A stretch of 27,299 nucleotides of DNA, taken from contig CAMLLO010000051.1 in NCBI GenBank assembly GCA_946480915.1, forward strand, positions 1 to 27,299, given 5' to 3'. Under the pieces are notes generated by a model. That model was not told the origin of the DNA, did no database searches, and saw only the letters and a program-made list of their open reading frames with translations. Every line of letters starts with the position of its first letter. Within the stretch, counting starts at the first letter, position 1. Both the position numbers and the translations under genes were made by a program. Positions 16,869-24,553 of this stretch are shown here, piece by piece. Source of the DNA: an uncultured Sphingobacteriaceae bacterium. Its GTDB lineage: Bacteria > Bacteroidota > Bacteroidia > Sphingobacteriales > Sphingobacteriaceae.

Positions 16869-17258
16869 ATGGCTAAGACTAAAAAAGTTACCAAAAAACG
16901 TGTTGTTGTTATTGAGCCTGTAGGTGAGGCACACATTAATGCTACGTTCAATAATATTATAGTAACATTGACAAACCTTCAGGGACAAACGATATCATGG
17001 TCGTCTGCTGGAAAAATGGGTTTTAAAGGATCGAAGAAAAATACACCTTATGCAGCAGGTCAGGCAGCTTCCGATTGCGGAAAAGTTGCGTTTGATTTAG
17101 GATTGCGTAAAGTTGAAGTCTTTGTAAAAGGGCCAGGTTCTGGTCGTGAATCCGCTATACGCACACTGCAAACAACCGGAATTGAAGTAACAACTATCAG
17201 AGATATCACTCCGCTTCCTCATAACGGTTGTCGTCCTCCTAAAAGAAGAAGAGTTTAA
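16869..17258 (+). CDS. rpsK: 30S ribosomal protein S11 (uS11)
   Basis: S11 is a platform protein near the mRNA exit with S7. The 129-residue product has a basic start ([14 protein letters not shown]), [45 protein letters not shown] (about 19-62), [20 protein letters not shown] and the end [16 protein letters not shown], including the Asn-Gly pair prone to isoaspartate formation in E. coli. rpsD follows after 62 bases. Confidence 0.98.
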   Translation: MAKTKKVTKKRVVVIEPVGEAHINATFNNIIVTLTNLQGQTISWSSAGKMGFKGSKKNTPYAAGQAASDCGKVAFDLGLRKVEVFVKGPGSGRESAIRTLQTTGIEVTTIRDITPLPHNGCRPPKRRRV

Positions 17259-17282
17259 TTAATTATTTTAAAGATAAGATTC

Positions 17283-17299
17283 AGCGGCTGCGGGCCGCT
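17283..17299. other. Small GC-rich hairpin between rpsK and rpsD
   Basis: AGCGGC (17283-17288) pairs with GCCGCT (17294-17299) across a 5-base loop. No T-run follows. It could be an RNA stability or translation element ahead of rpsD, whose product is an autoregulator in other bacteria. Function is not shown. Confidence 0.5.
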
Positions 17300-17320
17300 T
17301 GATACTTTAAGTACACAAAC

Positions 17321-17929
17321 ATGGCAAGATACACAGGACCTAAGTCCAAAATCGCCCGTAAGTTCAAAGAGCCAATTTTTGGCCCAGACAAGGCATTAGA
17401 AAGAAAAAATTATCCTCCTGGGATGCATGGCGTATCAAAACGCAGAGGTAAAAAATCTGAGTATGCAGTTCAGTTGATGGAAAAACAAAAGGTTAAGTAC
17501 ACTTACGGTGTATTAGAGCGTCAGTTCGAAAACCTGTTTCACAAGGCGTCTTCGAAAGAAGGTATTACCGGTGAAAATCTATTGAAGTTCTTAGAAGCTC
17601 GTCTAGATAATGCTGTTTATCGTTTAGGTATTGCACCTACTCGTTCTGCTGCGCGCCAATTGGTTAGCCACAAACACATTACTGTAAACGGAGAGCTAGT
17701 AAATATTCCTTCTTATTCTTTACGTGCAGGTGATGTTGTTGCAGTTCGCGAACGTTCACAAACATTAGAAGCTATTACTAATTCAGTAGCTGGCCGTAGA
17801 ATAAACAAACATAGTTGGTTAGAGTGGGATGCTAATAATTTAACAGGTAAATTCCTGAACTATCCAAACCGCGATGAGATTCCTGAAAATATTAAGGAGA
17901 ACCTTATCGTCGAGTTGTACTCTAAGTAA
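17321..17929 (+). CDS. rpsD: 30S ribosomal protein S4 (uS4)
   Basis: S4 is a primary 16S binder and assembly initiator; in E. coli it represses the alpha operon. The 202-residue protein starts [22 protein letters not shown], with the KNYPPGMHG segment, and has the S4 RNA-binding domain [42 protein letters not shown] (about 90-131). The end is [17 protein letters not shown]. The N-terminus has no Cys cluster, so it is the zinc-free form. Confidence 0.98.
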   Translation: MARYTGPKSKIARKFKEPIFGPDKALERKNYPPGMHGVSKRRGKKSEYAVQLMEKQKVKYTYGVLERQFENLFHKASSKEGITGENLLKFLEARLDNAVYRLGIAPTRSAARQLVSHKHITVNGELVNIPSYSLRAGDVVAVRERSQTLEAITNSVAGRRINKHSWLEWDANNLTGKFLNYPNRDEIPENIKENLIVELYSK

Positions 17930-17937
17930 TAAATTAA

Positions 17938-17959
17938 AGCTGTTCTGGTTAGAACAGCT
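17938..17959. other. Hairpin between rpsD and rpoA
   Basis: AGCTGTTCT (17938-17946) and AGAACAGCT (17951-17959) form a perfect 9-bp stem with a GGTT tetraloop. The following bases (ATTTACAG) are not a T-run, so at most it attenuates. Its position could set the rpoA level relative to the ribosomal genes. Confidence 0.65.
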
Positions 17960-17992
17960 ATTTACAGTTTAAAAAACATTAACTGAACATAA

Positions 17993-18985
17993 ATGGCAAT
18001 ATTAGCATTCCAGAAACCTGATAAAGTTATCATGCAGAAATCTACGGATTTCGATGGTACATTTGAATTTCGTCCGTTAGAACCAGGTTTCGGTATTACC
18101 ATTGGTAATGCTTTACGTCGTATCCTCTTGTCTTCCTTAGAAGGTTTCGCAATTACGTCTGTTCGTTTTTCAGGAGTGTCTCATGAGTTTTCTACCATCA
18201 AAGGTGTTGTGGAAGATGTTACCGAGATAATTCTGAATCTTAAACAGGTTCGTTTCAAGAAATCTGAAGAAGCCAGTGATACTGAAAAAATATTTGTAAT
18301 AATTAATGGTCAGGACCAATTCAAGGCTGGTGATATCACACGCTTCTCGAATAACTTTACTGTTTTAAACCCGGAGCATGTTGTTTGCAATATGGATTCT
18401 TCGGTGACTCTTGAATTAGAGTTATCAGTAAACAAGGGAAGAGGTTATATTCCTGCTGAGGAAAATAAAAGTATTGATGGTCCATTAGGTGTTATTGCAA
18501 TTGATTCAATTTTCACACCTATTAAGAACGTTAAGTACACAATTGAAAACTATCGTGTTGAACAAAAAACTGACTATGAAAAGTTAGTTCTTGATATCAC
18601 TACAGATGGTTCAATTCATCCTGAAGATGCTTTGAAAGAAGCAGCGAAAATTCTTATTCATCACTTCTTATTATTCTCTGACGAGAATATTATGCTTGAG
18701 GCTCAGGCTAAAGAAGAGACTAAAGAAGTGGATGAAGAGATACTTCACATGCGTAAGATCTTGAAAACTGAATTAGTTGATTTAGATCTTTCAGTACGTG
18801 CTTTGAACTGCTTAAAAGCAGCTGATATCCGCACTTTGGCTGATCTTGTTTCTTATGATGTGGCTGATATGTTAAAATTCAGAAACTTTGGTAAGAAGTC
18901 ATTGACTGAAATTCAGGACTTGGTTAAATCAAAAGGTCTGTCTTTTGGTATGAACCTTTCGAAATTTAAATTAGAAGAAGAATAA
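17993..18985 (+). CDS. rpoA: DNA-directed RNA polymerase alpha subunit
   Basis: Alpha dimerises to nucleate RNA polymerase assembly and contacts activators. The 330-residue protein shows the N-terminal domain with [63 protein letters not shown] (about 24-85), then a linker near residue 240. The C-terminal domain has [44 protein letters not shown] (about 262-305). This is normal length and domain order. rplQ follows after 76 bases. Confidence 0.98.
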   Translation: MAILAFQKPDKVIMQKSTDFDGTFEFRPLEPGFGITIGNALRRILLSSLEGFAITSVRFSGVSHEFSTIKGVVEDVTEIILNLKQVRFKKSEEASDTEKIFVIINGQDQFKAGDITRFSNNFTVLNPEHVVCNMDSSVTLELELSVNKGRGYIPAEENKSIDGPLGVIAIDSIFTPIKNVKYTIENYRVEQKTDYEKLVLDITTDGSIHPEDALKEAAKILIHHFLLFSDENIMLEAQAKEETKEVDEEILHMRKILKTELVDLDLSVRALNCLKAADIRTLADLVSYDVADMLKFRNFGKKSLTEIQDLVKSKGLSFGMNLSKFKLEEE

Positions 18986-19008
18986 TATAAGCGATTTGCA
19001 TAATTCCT

Positions 19009-19030
19009 CCCGACCAGTCCGCTGGTTGGG
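19009..19030. other. GC-rich hairpin between rpoA and rplQ
   Basis: CCCGACCAG (19009-19017) pairs with CTGGTTGGG (19022-19030) across a TCCG loop, with one G-U pair. TGCAT/ATGCA at the outer edges (18997-19001 and 19037-19041) could close it. There is no T-run. It resembles the mini-palindrome in the rpsN-rpsH spacer. Confidence 0.6.
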
Positions 19031-19061
19031 AACGGTATGCACGTGAAAAACGAAAAAAACA

Positions 19062-19601
19062 ATGAGACACGGAAAAAAACACAACCATTTAGGACGTACC
19101 ACAAGCCATCGCCGTGCGATGTTAGCTAACATGGCGTCATCGCTTATAGAACACAAGCGCATTACTACAACATTAGCTAAAGCAAAAGCTTTACGCGTTT
19201 ATGTAGAGCCTTTAATAACTAAGTCTAAAAACGATACTACTCACTCTCGTCGTGTGGTTTTTAGTTATCTTCAAAACAAAGAAGTTTTAACAGAGCTATT
19301 CCGTGATGTTGCAGCAAAAGTTGCTAATCGTCCGGGTGGTTATACTCGTATAATTAAGTTGGAAAATCGTTTTGGCGATAATGCTGAGATGGCAATGATC
19401 GAACTTGTTGATTACAATACTACTTATACTACAGAAGCTCCTGCTCAACCAGAGAAGAAAGCAGCTCGTAGGCGTGGTGGTGCTGGCAAAGGTAAAAAAG
19501 CTGATGCTCCTGCTGTTGCAGCGGAAGAAAGTACTGCTGAAGTTGAAGCTCCTCAGGCTCCGGAAGCTGCTACAGATTCTGAAACTGAAGAAAAAGCTTA
19601 A
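19062..19601 (+). CDS. rplQ: 50S ribosomal protein L17 (bL17) with an Ala/Glu-rich C-terminal tail
   Basis: L17 sits near the tunnel exit. The core, about residues 1-120, is standard: [53 protein letters not shown], then [31 protein letters not shown]. coli L17 is 127 residues; this one is 179. The extra 55 or so residues are low-complexity: a basic patch ([16 protein letters not shown]) and then an acidic Ala/Glu/Pro/Thr run. The tail is probably disordered. It is the last gene of the cluster and is followed directly by a long terminator hairpin. Confidence 0.96.
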   Translation: MRHGKKHNHLGRTTSHRRAMLANMASSLIEHKRITTTLAKAKALRVYVEPLITKSKNDTTHSRRVVFSYLQNKEVLTELFRDVAAKVANRPGGYTRIIKLENRFGDNAEMAMIELVDYNTTYTTEAPAQPEKKAARRRGGAGKGKKADAPAVAAEESTAEVEAPQAPEAATDSETEEKA

Positions 19602-19612
19602 TAAAAGTTTAA

Positions 19613-19660
19613 AGCATAAAAAAAGACCTTGTAAAACTTTACAAGGTCTTTTTTTATGCT
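19613..19660. terminator. Bidirectional terminator after rplQ
   Basis: A 23-base perfect inverted repeat (19613-19635 with 19638-19660) is centred on GACCTTGTAAA / TTTACAAGGTC and flanked by runs of seven A and seven T. It stands between the convergent rplQ stop (19601) and the nucleotidyltransferase stop (19668), so it should end transcripts from both directions. Confidence 0.93.
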
Positions 19661-19667
19661 CTGATTT

Positions 19668-20564
19668 TTACCAGAGGGCATTTGGATATACGCCATTTTC
19701 GATCAGATCGGATAGGCTCTTCTGAACGATCGGTTTATCTTCTTTATAAGTAACTCCGAACCATTTAGATGAAGTAGGAATCACTTTGAATTGTGCCTGG
19801 CCAGTTTTAACCAATTCTTCGGCCATTAAAGGAATAAAAAACTCAGCTTTCGGATTATTCTCATTAGCCTCTACAAAGCGTTTGAACATGGGCTCTGCAA
19901 GTTTGAAAATCGCAGGGGTAAAGCCCCAGAAGTTCATAGAAGCGCGAGCATCATCGTGTAGTGGTGTTGTGTTTCCGTTATCATCTTCATATACGATTAC
20001 ACCATCTTTCTCGTAAACTTTTGTACGCTCATTTATCTCCTGTAGATTACCGTTTGACACTTTACATATTCCTCTTGAAACGGCTCCGTATTCTGATAAT
20101 GTTTTATCAACTTCATAGCCCATCAATGAGAAATAGTTGTCTCTAACCTCATTGTTAAGAAAACCTGCCATTTTTTCAAAAGCATCATAACCATAATAAT
20201 CATCGGCATTGATCACACAAAAAGGCTCGTGAATCTGCTTGCTGGCTTCCAGAATAGCGTGACCCGTACCCCAGGGTTTTTGACGCTCAATAACTTTGTT
20301 GATGCCATATTTGGTTAGGTCGTAACTTTGGAATACATAATCAACTTCAACTTTTCCTTTTAGTTTAGGTTCGAAAATGGTTTTGAAGTTTTCGTAGAAT
20401 TCTTCCCTGATTATGAAGGTAACTTTTCCGAATCCTGCTTTAATAGCATCGTGGATGGAATAATCTATAATTGTTTCATTGTTTGGACCAAATCCGTCCA
20501 CCTGTTTCATGCTTCCATAGCGGCTGGCCATCCCAGCAGCAAGTATTAATAAAGTTGGTTTCAT
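19668..20564 (-). CDS. Sugar-phosphate nucleotidyltransferase family protein
   Basis: The 298-residue cytosolic protein has the nucleotidyltransferase fold: LAAGMASRYGSMKQ at residues 8-21 (variant of the LAAGxGTRxxP/K nucleotide-binding loop), QKPWGTGHAIL (about 95-105) and the metal-binding INADDYYG (about 118-125). These indicate transfer of NMP to a sugar phosphate, as in UTP- or dTTP-glucose-1-phosphate enzymes. The exact sugar is not readable: the Lys and sugar-pocket motifs differ from GalU and RmlA. It is a single gene convergent with rplQ and 182 bases from the M42 peptidase gene, so it is not in an evident polysaccharide locus. Confidence 0.85.
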   Translation of the reverse strand: MKPTLLILAAGMASRYGSMKQVDGFGPNNETIIDYSIHDAIKAGFGKVTFIIREEFYENFKTIFEPKLKGKVEVDYVFQSYDLTKYGINKVIERQKPWGTGHAILEASKQIHEPFCVINADDYYGYDAFEKMAGFLNNEVRDNYFSLMGYEVDKTLSEYGAVSRGICKVSNGNLQEINERTKVYEKDGVIVYEDDNGNTTPLHDDARASMNFWGFTPAIFKLAEPMFKRFVEANENNPKAEFFIPLMAEELVKTGQAQFKVIPTSSKWFGVTYKEDKPIVQKSLSDLIENGVYPNALW

Positions 20565-20653
20565 TCTGCTAAATTAAAAATTCATATTATTTAATGATGT
20601 TTATTAAAGTCCTATTAAGGAAAAATGGGAGGGATTTGTTTGAGGTAGAATCA

Positions 20654-20685
20654 AAAAGGCAGCGAAAAAAAATACGCTGCCTTTT
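20654..20685. terminator. Terminator downstream of the M42 peptidase gene
   Basis: An 11-bp perfect stem pairs AAAAGGCAGCG (20654-20664) with CGCTGCCTTTT (20675-20685). On the minus strand the stem is followed by a T-run, suiting the peptidase gene that ends at 20747. It lies about 60 bases past that stop. Confidence 0.8.
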
Positions 20686-20746
20686 CTTTGGGTCCTATGA
20701 ACAATTATAAACGAATCTTCCCATAGATTATTTTACTAATTGTGAT

Positions 20747-21856
20747 TTATTTCACATTCCTAAAATCATGGTCTACTTGAAGGGTGAGCAAAGATTCATA
20801 AATCAGGCGAATAACATTATCTACATCTTCTTTATGAACCATCTCAACTGTGGTATGCATGTATCTTAATGGTAATGAGATCAGGGCAGAAACTACGCCA
20901 TCGTTTGAGTAAGCAAACGCATCTGTATCGGTTCCGGTCCAGCGTGATGATGCCTGGCGCTGAAAAGGTATTCCGGCTTGTTCTGCGGCCTTTATAAGCA
21001 GCTTGTTGAGATTGGTTTGTACCGACGGCGCATAAGATACTACAGGCCCCTTTCCGCAAGCCAAATCTCCCTGAACTATTTTATTTATCATAGGCGTTTG
21101 CGTATCATGGGTTACATCTGTAATAATGGCCAGATTGGGTTTAATGCGGTTTGCAATCATTTCAGCTCCGCGTAAGCCAACTTCTTCCTGAACGGCATTT
21201 ACAATATAAAGTCCGAAGGGGAGGGTTTTCTTATTTTCTTTCAGCATTCTTGCAACTTCTGCAATCATGAATCCACCTACCCGATTGTCTAAAGCTCTGC
21301 CAACATAATATCGGTCGTTAAGAACGATGAATTCATCTTCATAAGTAATAACGCATCCAACATGAACACCTAAAGCTTCAACTTCTTCTTTTGTTGTGCA
21401 TCCGCAATCAAGAAAAATATTTTTTAAGGTAGGTGCTTCTTCTTTTTCTCCGTTACGGGTATGAATAGCAGGCCATCCAAAAACAGCTTTTACAACACCC
21501 TTGTCGGTATGAATATTTACACGTTTGGATGGAGCTATTTGATGATCGGAACCACCATTGCGTATTACGTAAATTAGTCCGTCTTTGGTGATGTAATTTA
21601 CAAACCATGAAATTTCGTCAGAATGGGCCTCTATTACGACTTTGTATTTTGCATCCGGATTTATTACTGCCACTGCAGTACCGTAATTGTCAACATAATG
21701 CTCATCAATAAATGGCTTAATATAATCTAACCATAGGCGCTGTCCTTCCCATTCGTAGCCGGTTGGAGAAGGGTTATTGATATATGTTTCGAGAAATTTA
21801 AGAGATTCTTCTGTTACTACAGGAATGTGTTTTTTTTCTTCTTCTTTTTCACTCAT
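20747..21856 (-). CDS. M42 family metallo-aminopeptidase
   Basis: This dinuclear-metal peptidase of the M42 family (glutamyl aminopeptidase, deblocking or TET-type) would trim peptides in the cytosol. I start it at the ATG at 21856 (369 residues, MSEKEEEKKH), because the upstream TTG at 21880 overlaps the -7 promoter box. The expected ligands and catalytic residues are all present: H78 (EAHSDEI), D190 (ALDNRVGG), E224/E225 (QEEVGLRG), D247 (TDVTHDTQ) and H334 (YMHTTVEM). The short acidic/Lys start is not conserved. Its nearest neighbour, truA, is upstream on the same strand, 62 bases away. Confidence 0.92.
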   Translation of the reverse strand: MSEKEEEKKHIPVVTEESLKFLETYINNPSPTGYEWEGQRLWLDYIKPFIDEHYVDNYGTAVAVINPDAKYKVVIEAHSDEISWFVNYITKDGLIYVIRNGGSDHQIAPSKRVNIHTDKGVVKAVFGWPAIHTRNGEKEEAPTLKNIFLDCGCTTKEEVEALGVHVGCVITYEDEFIVLNDRYYVGRALDNRVGGFMIAEVARMLKENKKTLPFGLYIVNAVQEEVGLRGAEMIANRIKPNLAIITDVTHDTQTPMINKIVQGDLACGKGPVVSYAPSVQTNLNKLLIKAAEQAGIPFQRQASSRWTGTDTDAFAYSNDGVVSALISLPLRYMHTTVEMVHKEDVDNVIRLIYESLLTLQVDHDFRNVK

Positions 21857-21877
21857 GTTTTTGATCTTGCTTGATGA

Positions 21878-21885
21878 CAAATATA
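21878..21885 (-). promoter_or_regulatory. -7 element of the M42 peptidase gene
   Basis: Read on the minus strand this is TATATTTG, an exact TAnnTTTG match, which puts the transcription start near 21873 and the ATG about 17 bases later. The -33 box is not clear. It supports the 21856 start. Confidence 0.55.
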
Positions 21886-21918
21886 ATAAACCGTCTATAA
21901 GAGCGGTGGTTTTATAAA

Positions 21919-22668
21919 TTAGATATAGGGATATTTTATGTTGGTAAGATACAAGCCGCAGGCGGGTACAGAAGCTCCTGCATTTGAACGGTTCTTACTT
22001 TTGATAATATTGTGTATTGCTTCGGGTGATAACTTTCCTCGTCCAATATCAACCATTGTTCCAACAATGGCCCGAACCATATTTCTGAGAAAGCGATCTG
22101 CAGAGATATGAAATACTAAGCCTTCTTTAGTTTCCACCCATTCGGCCCGGGATATTTTGCAGTTGTTGGTAAAAACCTGTGTGTTCGATTTGCTGAAACA
22201 GCTGAAATCTATGTAGGATAGAAGTTCCGCTGCTGCTTTATTCATGTCATGGAAATTTAGTTCATCTCTTATCAACCACGATAAGCCATGCAGAAACGGA
22301 TTCTTAGTATAATGGATATGATATTCATAAGAACGGAGCGTAGCATCAAACCTGGCATGAGCTTCCGGTTTAGTTTCGATAATACGGTGAATCGAAATAT
22401 CGTAAGGTAGCAGTGAGTTTATGCTTTGCAGGGCTTTTTCATGATCAAAGCTTTCTGTCAGAAGTTCAAAATGCGCGAAGAACTGAGTGGCGTGTACACC
22501 GGTGTCCGTCCTTCCGCAGCCCAAAGTTTCTATCTTTTGCCTGAAGAAGATGCTTAATGCCTTATCTAAAACCTCCTGGACAGTAATGGCATTGGGTTGA
22601 ATTTGCCAACCATGATAGTTTGTTCCTTTGTAGGAAAGCTCGATAAAATACTTTTTAGAATTTGTCAC
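21919..22668 (-). CDS. truA: tRNA pseudouridine(38-40) synthase
   Basis: TruA converts uridines 38-40 of the tRNA anticodon arm to pseudouridine. The 249-residue protein has YKGTNYHGWQIQPNAITVQEVLDKAL (residues 13-38) and the catalytic loop CGRTDTGVHA with the nucleophilic Asp at residue 55. It also has the ARFDATLRSYEYHI block and the C-terminal FLRNMVRAIVGTMVDIGRGKLSPE. The apparent start is a GTG at 22668, since the complement of CAC reads GTG; a good -7 box lies only five bases upstream, so the message may be leaderless. The product has no extra domains. Confidence 0.95.
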   Translation of the reverse strand: MTNSKKYFIELSYKGTNYHGWQIQPNAITVQEVLDKALSIFFRQKIETLGCGRTDTGVHATQFFAHFELLTESFDHEKALQSINSLLPYDISIHRIIETKPEAHARFDATLRSYEYHIHYTKNPFLHGLSWLIRDELNFHDMNKAAAELLSYIDFSCFSKSNTQVFTNNCKISRAEWVETKEGLVFHISADRFLRNMVRAIVGTMVDIGRGKLSPEAIHNIIKSKNRSNAGASVPACGLYLTNIKYPYI

Positions 22669-22672
22669 TTTC

Positions 22673-22680
22673 CAAAGTTA
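22673..22680 (-). promoter_or_regulatory. -7 element of truA
   Basis: On the minus strand this reads TAACTTTG, matching TAnnTTTG. It ends five bases before the GTG start, predicting a start of transcription at or next to the start codon. No strong -33 box is visible. Confidence 0.5.
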
Positions 22681-22722
22681 ATGATAGTCCTTAGATTGTT
22701 TAGTTCAGCCGAAACACTTTTC

Positions 22723-22730
22723 TATATTTG
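22723..22730 (+). promoter_or_regulatory. -7 element of the DUF4293-type gene
   Basis: TATATTTG fits TAnnTTTG exactly, 17 bases before the ATG at 22747, giving a leader of about 12 bases. The -33 region (TTTAG at 22699-22703, 19 bp upstream) is a weak match. Confidence 0.55.
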
Positions 22731-22746
22731 TGCATTAAATAGCATT

Positions 22747-23214
22747 ATGATACAGCGCATTCAATCTATCTGGTTCTTTTTAGCAACCGTAACTTTCTAT
22801 TCTTTATTTCTATTTGCATATGTGCATTTCAGTGAAAACGGTATTGCAAAGGCTTTAAAAGTTACCGGAGTTTATGAAAACAGGGCAGGAGAAGTGGTGT
22901 CGACTCAAGACTTTTTAGGTTTAACTATTGCAACAGCACTGATTGGGATACTTCCTTTTGTAGCGATATTCTTTTTTAAGAATAGAAAAAAACAAGTTGC
23001 TATAGCTTACGTGGCCATAATTGCTATTCTGGGCCATTTTTTTTGGCTTTATCAAACAACTAAATCCATGATCGGTGATTTTCAATTGCAACCGGAGAAT
23101 TATGGTATTGGGATTTTTCTTCCTTCCATTACTATTCTGTTTTTGATTTTTGCGATAAAGGGGATTAGGAAGGATGAGAGGTTGATTAAATCTACGGAGA
23201 GGTTGAGGGGGTAA
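22747..23214 (+). CDS. DUF4293-type integral membrane protein
   Basis: The ATG at 22747 is chosen because it begins MIQRIQSIWFFLATV, the start typical of this Bacteroidota family as I recall it, and because a promoter box lies just upstream; the open frame further upstream is antisense to truA. The 155-residue protein has four hydrophobic segments: about 8-28, 58-78, 85-105 and 118-138. A polar loop (about 30-55) lies between the first two and a charged tail follows (KGIRKDERLIKSTERLRG). No function is known for the family. It is divergent from truA. Confidence 0.8.
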   Translation: MIQRIQSIWFFLATVTFYSLFLFAYVHFSENGIAKALKVTGVYENRAGEVVSTQDFLGLTIATALIGILPFVAIFFFKNRKKQVAIAYVAIIAILGHFFWLYQTTKSMIGDFQLQPENYGIGIFLPSITILFLIFAIKGIRKDERLIKSTERLRG

Positions 23215-23431
23215 GAGCCTTCAATTTGTATATCATGATGCTCTAGAGCATTGAAGTGCCCAAAGTAAAAAATATAATTTCCAAACCTGACAGACGCCCA
23301 TACCGGCTTGTGGCTAATGCCAAGTGCAGTATGAGCAAATGGCAGGCTGCAGTGCCCATGAGGTCTAAATTTCCTTTCTACATAAAGCCTTTTTTCCAGC
23401 GGTTGGTGTTGTCCATACCGCTGCATGAAGT
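23215..23431. other. Unassigned segment at the left edge of the accessory region
   Basis: No supported gene lies here. Frames open on both strands overlap one another (plus about 23256-23507, minus about 23100-23426), and neither product is recognisable. The segment has a 14-bp palindrome ATGCTCTAGAGCAT (23238-23251), several short hairpins (for example AGCGGT/ACCGCT around 23398-23422, extended by TGG/CCA) and higher GC than the flanking cassettes. It may be a degraded mobile element or a structured RNA. Confidence 0.4.
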
Positions 23432-23467
23432 CCTCATGCTGGGCGCACGCGTGCCGCGTGTGAGTGC
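23432..23467 (+). repeat. Palindromic motif, copy 1 (plus orientation)
   Basis: The core GGCGCACGCGTGCCGCGTG can fold as CACGC-GTGCC-GCGTG and is bracketed by CTCA and TGAG, which can also pair. The same motif occurs about ten times between here and 27199, in both orientations. Confidence 0.75.
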
Positions 23468-23565
23468 ATCAAGTCACAGGACAACGTTAGTATATTACAA
23501 TTATTAAAATAAAAATTAAAATAGCAAAAAGAAAAGATGAAGAGCCTGATCCAATTAATTATCCT
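23432..23565 (+). repeat. Repeat D copy 1 (palindromic motif plus 5' end of a secreted-protein gene)
   Basis: These 134 bases recur almost unchanged at 27166-27299, with only a few single-base differences. The unit starts with the palindromic motif, continues with an AT-rich leader, and ends with the first codons of a signal-peptide-like ORF (ATG at 23537, MKSLIQLIILL). Here that ORF runs only 36 codons, straight into another motif copy. Confidence 0.85.
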
Positions 23566-23573
23566 TCTTACTT

Positions 23574-23600
23574 CCTCATGCTGGCGCACTCATGTTGGGG
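23574..23600 (+). repeat. Palindromic motif, copy 2 (plus, half copy)
   Basis: CTCATGCTGGCGCACTCATG keeps only the left half of the motif. It interrupts the MKSLIQ signal-peptide ORF after about 14 codons. Confidence 0.5.
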
Positions 23601-23640
23601 ATCTCAGCTTACAAAGAACGGGAGATTTAATTTTTAGAAA

Positions 23641-24045
23641 ATGTTGAGCCTCATTGATTTAGTATTCATGAATGGTGTGATGCACACGCGACACGCGTGC
23701 GCCAGCGAGGGGGTGGCCCCCAATAGAGGTTTTATCGATGTGAAAATCGAACCTTTAGCGGTTGGTGTAGAATTTGATCGGTATGGCGGAGAAATCAAGA
23801 ATGGTGTTTTTGTCGATGACGGTACCTTTGTGGCACCCAAAGGATTACCCTTTGATGAAAGAGGTCTTCCTGATACTTTTAAGTCTCTTCCCCATAAGGG
23901 ATATCGCGTAGTGAAGGAGATTCCTAATGTAAAAAAAGGAGCTTCGATACCTTGGTTCGGAAAGGTAGGGAAGGGACAACAACATGAACTACCAGCTGGA
24001 ATTGACGAGCTGATAACTTCAGGACATATAGAAAGAATATTTTAG
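23641..24045 (+). CDS. Orphan Rhs-type C-terminal tip with a TNT (NAD+ glycohydrolase) toxin domain
   Basis: Residues about 40-134 match the TNT domain, the toxin fold of Mycobacterium tuberculosis CpnT that hydrolyses NAD+. The visible signatures are EFDRYGGE (Arg 47), GTFVAPKGLPFDERGLP (62-77), the Y-x-V strand KGYRVVKEIP (86-95), SIPWFGKVGKGQQHELP (102-118, with the conserved Gln near 114) and the end ELITSGHIERIF. The first 12 residues (LSLIDLVFMNG) resemble the end of an Rhs core repeat in Bacteroidota, where MNGR-YDP normally follows. Instead the palindromic motif is read in frame as HTRHACASEG. No signal peptide or full Rhs body is attached, so this is a displaced tip and the annotated ATG may not be a true start. 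A putative immunity gene begins 4 bases after the stop. Confidence 0.8.
   Translation: MLSLIDLVFMNGVMHTRHACASEGVAPNRGFIDVKIEPLAVGVEFDRYGGEIKNGVFVDDGTFVAPKGLPFDERGLPDTFKSLPHKGYRVVKEIPNVKKGASIPWFGKVGKGQQHELPAGIDELITSGHIERIF
23679..23712 (-). repeat. Palindromic motif, copy 3 (minus orientation, inside the TNT ORF)
   Basis: This is the inverse of copy 1, encoding THTRHACASEG-like residues in frame between the Rhs-like stretch and the toxin domain. Copies 5 and 8 occupy the same position and frame in the next two cassettes. Confidence 0.75.
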
Positions 24046-24049
24046 AATT

Positions 24050-24418
24050 ATGCGAAAAATAGCTAATAGAAAACTCCTTTTTGATGGGCCAGAACACGAA
24101 TTTAAACAGGCTGTAATCAATATTCACGCTCCTGGAAGAGCAGCGACTACGGTGGAGGTTTTTCGAGAAAATTTCAAAGAGATCCGAGACTTAAAGGAAA
24201 TTCTTTCTTCTTCTGAGTTCACTATTATAATGTCTGAATGTAAGGTTAAGCAATCAGATTTCCTAGGTATTTTTAAGAATCAGGATAACCTAAAGTCATA
24301 TTATATATTGCTAGATAATGCAGAAACTAATTATTTGATAATAGTATCATATGGCGAGTTTCAACCTTGCAGGTATATGCTTTTTTTAGAGGGTATTTGG
24401 GAGGTAAGAGCATTTTAA
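24050..24418 (+). CDS. Putative immunity protein for the TNT toxin
   Basis: The 122-residue protein has no signal peptide or membrane segment, so it should stay in the cytosol, as an immunity protein would. I do not recognise its family, and it is not visibly like the M. tuberculosis TNT inhibitor IFT. It mixes helix-like (VFRENFKEIRDLKEIL) and strand-like (YYILLDNAETNYLIIVSYGEF) stretches. The function is inferred only from position: it starts 4 bases after the toxin stop on the same strand, and the other two cassettes have the same layout. AT-rich codon use fits an accessory gene. Confidence 0.6.
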   Translation: MRKIANRKLLFDGPEHEFKQAVINIHAPGRAATTVEVFRENFKEIRDLKEILSSSEFTIIMSECKVKQSDFLGIFKNQDNLKSYYILLDNAETNYLIIVSYGEFQPCRYMLFLEGIWEVRAF

Positions 24419-24553
24419 GCCAGGTCGCGATCAAAGTATTGTTTGTAGCTCCTTTCGTTTTGGAAAACTAAGGGTTCATAAAGCCAAAAGAGTTTATATA
24501 GAATTAATAGAAAATTAAAAATAAAATATACCTACACCATTTTATCACATATA
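24419..24553. other. Spacer between the first immunity gene and repeat B1
   Basis: No gene is supported in these 135 bases. From about 24513 the sequence matches the region just before the other B copies (a TACCTACA-like stretch and TTATCACATATA), so the shared leader of the B gene begins there and probably contains its original promoter. Confidence 0.5.

Noticed and set aside
23256..23507. Small plus-strand ORF spanning the first palindromic motif
   Set aside because: It reads through repeat D into AT-rich leader, has no recognised domain, and overlaps an open frame on the other strand.
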